From an uncultured Spirochaetaceae bacterium (lineage in GTDB: Bacteria; Spirochaetota; Spirochaetia; Treponematales; UBA12059): DNA of 7,333 nucleotides. The stretch covers positions 1 to 7,333 of the forward strand of contig CALKWG010000481.1 of the NCBI GenBank assembly GCA_938004315.1. Direction: 5' to 3'. The translations under genes and the position numbers were made by a program. Of this stretch, positions 5,026 through 7,333 are shown one piece after another. Each line of letters opens with the position of its first letter. The stretch's first letter is position 1. Under the pieces are notes generated by a model. The model worked only from the letters and a program-made list of their open reading frames with translations. It did no database searches and had not been told where the DNA came from.

Positions 5026-6214
5026 GGTTTTCCTCCAGATATAATAAGGTCGCGGCCGCCTGCATGGCGACGCCTAAGGGCAGGCACGCTTCGTTTAATT
5101 CGAAATCGGGGCTATGGAGGGGGCCTCTGCGGCCCCGCTCGGCGTCGCCGCAGCCCAGGTGGTAGAAAGCCCCCGGCGCGTCTTTTATGAAGAACGAGAA
5201 ATCCTCTACGCCCATGCTGGGCTTCTCTTTCCATTCGACGGAGCCGGGTCCCAGGATCTCCTCGGCCGCTCGGGCGACGAGCTCGACCGCGCGATCGTGG
5301 TTCACCAGGGCCGCGTAGCCGTAGCTGACCTCGAACCTGCCTTCGGCGCCGTAGGCGGCGGCGACGTTCTCGACGACCGCGCGCGCGCGCCCGACCAAGA
5401 GGTCGCGGAGCGAGTCGCTCGTAGTCCTCAAGGTGGCCGAGAAGCCGAACTCCTCGGCGACGATGTTGGAGCGCGTCCCGCCCTGGGCCCGCCCGACGGT
5501 GATGACGGCGGAATCGAGCGGCGAGACGTAGCGCGACACCAGGGTATTCAGGGCTACGATCGCCTGGGATCCTACGAGGACCGCGTCTATGGCGCTCTCG
5601 GGATAGGCGCCGTGGCCGCCCTTGCCGCGTATCGTAGCCTTGAGCGTGGTGCTCGAGCCGTTGAGCGAGCCCTTCTTGGTCTCTATGCGGCCGACCGGCA
5701 GGTAGGGCATGACGTGCAGGCCCAGGATGAAATCCACCTTCGGGTTCTCCATGCAGCCCTCGGCAATCATGCGCTCGGCGCCGCCGTCGGTCTCCTCGGC
5801 GGGCTGGAATAATATCTTAACATTGCCGGGAAGTTCGTCGCGCCTGGCGGAGAAAAATCGCGCCGCGCCTAAGGCTATGGTCACGTGCGCGTCGTGGCCG
5901 CAGGCGTGCATGAAGCCGGGCTTGGCCGAGCCGTAGGGCTTGCCGGCGGGCTCTGTCACCGGGAGACCGTCCATGTCGGCCCGCAGGGCGACCGTCGGCC
6001 GGGGTCCGCCGCCTCCCCGGCCCTCGACCAGGGCGACGACGCTCGTGCCGCGCCGTTCGTACGGCACGCCCATGGCCGTAAGCTCGCGCTCGATCAGGGC
6101 GGCCGTCTCGAACTCCTCCCAGCCGGGTTCGGGCACGCGGTGGAGCTCCCGCCGCAGGGCGACGAGCCAATCCTTCATCCGTTGCGCCTCGGCTAGGATC
6201 GCTTCTCTATCCAT
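5018..6214 (-). CDS. M20D metal-dependent amidohydrolase (N-acyl-amino-acid/hippurate hydrolase type)
   Basis: The 398-residue protein has the M20D arrangement: RRELHRVPEPGWEEFET (21-37), ALRADMDGLPV (76-86), MHACGHDAH with metal ligands C105 and H107, the FQPAEE pair with base E140 and ligand E141, GLHVMP (H168), the dimerisation-domain motif GKGGHGAYP (H201), and PLHSPDF with H367. The family includes hippurate hydrolases, aminoacylases, auxin-conjugate hydrolases and N-acetyl-diaminopimelate deacetylases, and motifs alone do not separate them. Nearby lysA makes DAP deacetylation possible, while the D-peptide neighbours suggest deacylation of N-acyl amino acids or peptides. I use the ATG at 6214, with AGAGGA 6 nt upstream; the frame extends to 6265, but that 17-residue extension overlaps the alr end and is not family-like. 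It lies 37 nt after alr and overlaps dppA by 8 nt. No signal peptide is seen. Confidence 0.93.
   Translation of the reverse strand: MDREAILAEAQRMKDWLVALRRELHRVPEPGWEEFETAALIERELTAMGVPYERRGTSVVALVEGRGGGGPRPTVALRADMDGLPVTEPAGKPYGSAKPGFMHACGHDAHVTIALGAARFFSARRDELPGNVKILFQPAEETDGGAERMIAEGCMENPKVDFILGLHVMPYLPVGRIETKKGSLNGSSTTLKATIRGKGGHGAYPESAIDAVLVGSQAIVALNTLVSRYVSPLDSAVITVGRAQGGTRSNIVAEEFGFSATLRTTSDSLRDLLVGRARAVVENVAAAYGAEGRFEVSYGYAALVNHDRAVELVARAAEEILGPGSVEWKEKPSMGVEDFSFFIKDAPGAFYHLGCGDAERGRRGPLHSPDFELNEACLPLGVAMQAAATLLYLEENHG
5031..5036 (-). promoter_or_regulatory. Ribosome binding site for dppA
   Basis: GGAGGA on the minus strand lies 5 nt before the dppA ATG, within the last codons of the M20 gene. 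It is a near-consensus site and supports the 5025 start. Confidence 0.7.
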
Positions 6215-6220
6215 GATTCT

Positions 6221-6226
6221 TCCTCT
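6221..6226 (-). promoter_or_regulatory. Ribosome binding site for the M20D gene
   Basis: AGAGGA on the minus strand lies 6 nt before the ATG at 6214. It decides for this start over the in-frame ATG at 6265, which would lie inside alr. Confidence 0.65.
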
Positions 6227-6230
6227 TGAT

Positions 6231-6260
6231 GCGTCCTTGAAACGCCGGGCCTCAAGGCGC
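6231..6260 (-). repeat. Inverted repeat spanning the alr stop codon
   Basis: CCTTGA (6235-6240) and TCAAGG (6252-6257) are complementary across an 11-nt loop. The flanks GCG (6231-6233) and CGC (6258-6260) extend the stem to about nine pairs with one bulged T. The alr TGA stop is part of the stem. No T-run follows, so read-through into the M20D gene is expected; an RNA processing or ribosome-clearance role is conceivable but unproven. Confidence 0.4.
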
Positions 6261-7333
6261 GGCAAGGTAGTCGACGACGCGAACGGCTTCGCCGCCGCGG
6301 CGATACACCCGCGGCAAGCGCCGACCGAGGCCGGCCACGAGCTCGTTCCGATTCGTGCCGACCCACGCGGCCATCTCTAGAGGGGCGACGACGCCGTCGG
6401 CTCCCTCTCCCAGGAGCAGGACCTCGTCGCCTTCGGCTACGCCGTGAACGGCGCTCACGTCGACGGTGCATTGATCCATGCAGACGAGGCCGACCACGGG
6501 AGCGCGGACGCCCCGTATCGATACCTCGCCTTTATTCGAAAGCGAGCGGCGATAGCCGTCCGCGTAGCCTATGGGCAGGGTAGCCAGGAGCGCGCCCGCC
6601 TCGGGCGCCTTCCAGCTATGGTCGTAACCGACCCCCTCTCCCGGCCCGAGGCGCCTAAGGCGGCTGATCCTCGTCCTGAGCGCGAAAGCCGTGCGCAGCC
6701 CCGCCCGCTCGATGGCCGGGGCTCGGAGCGGCGGGAGGCCGTAGAGCGCTGCGCCCGCGCGTACGAGGTCGAGCCGATACTCGGGGTAGCGCGCCAGGCC
6801 TATGGAATCGCTGACGTGGCGCAGGCCCGGATCGACGCCGAGGCCCTTAAGCTCCGCTACGAAGTCCATGAACATTTCGAACTGCGCCCGGTCGAGCTCG
6901 GCGTCGACGAGGGCCAAGTGGGTAAAGATCCCGGCCATTCGTAGTCCCGGTAGCGCGGCCATACGGGCGACGGCCTCAGCGGCTCCGGGGCCGGGCCTGA
7001 GCCCGAGCCGGTTCATGCCCGTGTCGAGCTTTAAGTGGAACTCGGCCGTCGCGCCGACCGAGCGCGCCGCGTCCGAGAGCGCCCGCGCCTGCTCGGCGCC
7101 CCAGAGCGTGCAGGCTATGCGCTCGCGCACGCAGAGCGGAAGGAGGCGATCGGGCGTATGGCCCATGACCATGACCGTCGCCTCCGGATACGCCCGCCTG
7201 AGCTCCAAGGCCTCGGGCAGGCAGGCGACCGCCAGGACGGCCGCGCCGCCGCGCAGGAAGGCGCCTGCGCACTCGACGGCGCCGAGGCCGTAGCCGTCCG
7301 CCTTGAGCACGGCTGCCAGCTTCGGCGGCTCGC
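6252..7333 (-). CDS. alr: Alanine racemase, 5' end beyond the right edge
   Basis: The frame is open to the window end and gives 359 visible residues; roughly 25 to 35 N-terminal residues are missing. Residue numbers count from the first visible residue. The PLP lysine sits in AVLKADGYG (K10), close to the edge, so the GTG at 7310 that could be read as a start is really the valine of this motif. Other landmarks are LKLDTGMNRLG (100-110), the arginine near the pyridine ring in VRAGAALYG (R191), the opposing catalytic tyrosine in GVGYDHSW (Y236), LPIGYADGYRR (252-262) and GLVCMDQCTVDVS (281-293). The enzyme interconverts L- and D-alanine with PLP. The segment that usually reads H-x-x-N-S here reads RHVSDS (about 171-176), an Asp in place of Asn. 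This is the most upstream visible gene of the four-gene minus-strand set; its promoter is not in the window. Confidence 0.96.
   Translation of the reverse strand, partial: EPPKLAAVLKADGYGLGAVECAGAFLRGGAAVLAVACLPEALELRRAYPEATVMVMGHTPDRLLPLCVRERIACTLWGAEQARALSDAARSVGATAEFHLKLDTGMNRLGLRPGPGAAEAVARMAALPGLRMAGIFTHLALVDAELDRAQFEMFMDFVAELKGLGVDPGLRHVSDSIGLARYPEYRLDLVRAGAALYGLPPLRAPAIERAGLRTAFALRTRISRLRRLGPGEGVGYDHSWKAPEAGALLATLPIGYADGYRRSLSNKGEVSIRGVRAPVVGLVCMDQCTVDVSAVHGVAEGDEVLLLGEGADGVVAPLEMAAWVGTNRNELVAGLGRRLPRVYRRGGEAVRVVDYLAAP

Noticed and set aside
4216..5190. A 324-residue plus-strand frame over dppA
   Set aside because: It is antisense to a fully motif-supported M55 gene and has low-complexity composition typical of GC-rich shadow frames.
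6215..6265. Upstream ATG for the M20D gene
   Set aside because: It lies within the end of alr, while the ATG at 6214 has a well-spaced AGAGGA site.
7308..7310. GTG start for alanine racemase
   Set aside because: It encodes the valine of the PLP-lysine motif, and the frame continues upstream to the edge with family-like residues, so the gene is truncated by the window.
1..7333. Mobile element, CRISPR array or defence system
   Set aside because: There are no transposase or integrase motifs, no terminal repeats, no spaced direct repeats and no defence domains. The genes are metabolic and similar in composition.

Overview
The window is a compact, GC-rich bacterial segment (my impression is mid-60s percent GC; I could not compute it). 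It holds seven protein genes and almost no spare DNA. I cannot place the organism confidently. Genes are densely packed, Shine-Dalgarno sites are good, intergenic DNA is clearly AT-richer, and ATA, CTA and TTA codons occur among mostly G/C-ending codons. That fits a high-GC anaerobic amino-acid or peptide user (for example a Spirochaetota or Synergistota relative) better than an actinomycete, but this is a guess. No RNA gene, insertion sequence, CRISPR array or integration signal is visible.

Layout. On the right, reading leftwards on the minus strand, are four tightly linked genes: alanine racemase (alr, 5' end beyond the right edge), an M20D metal-dependent amidohydrolase, a DppA-type M55 D-aminopeptidase, and an S66 L,D-carboxypeptidase (LdcA/YkfA type). 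Junctions are a 37-nt gap, an 8-nt overlap and a 4-nt ATGA overlap, which suggests one coupled operon. A C26 gamma-glutamyl hydrolase (PuuD-like) on the plus strand meets this operon tail to tail, and the two reading frames overlap by 44 nt. Left of it lies a 226-nt AT-rich divergent region, the only real control region in the window. Beyond it diaminopimelate decarboxylase (lysA) reads leftwards, followed with no gap by an M19 membrane-dipeptidase-family enzyme that runs off the left edge within a few residues of its expected end.

How the genes fit together. Each product has a plausible bond or residue in the peptidoglycan stem peptide L-Ala-gamma-D-Glu-mDAP-D-Ala(-D-Ala). DppA can act on D-amino peptides such as D-Ala-D-Ala. 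The S66 enzyme cuts the mDAP-D-Ala L,D bond. The C26 enzyme hydrolyses gamma-glutamyl bonds. M19 enzymes cut dipeptides, including those with a C-terminal D-residue. Alr interconverts D- and L-Ala, and LysA turns meso-DAP into L-Lys. The M20D enzyme could deacylate N-acyl amino acids or peptides. The dppA plus S66 pairing recalls the Bacillus subtilis dpp-ykf operon. None of the proteins whose N-terminus is visible has a signal peptide, so a cytoplasmic muropeptide or D-peptide catabolic module is the best overall reading. The individual families are recognised from sequence motifs; the joint pathway is inference.
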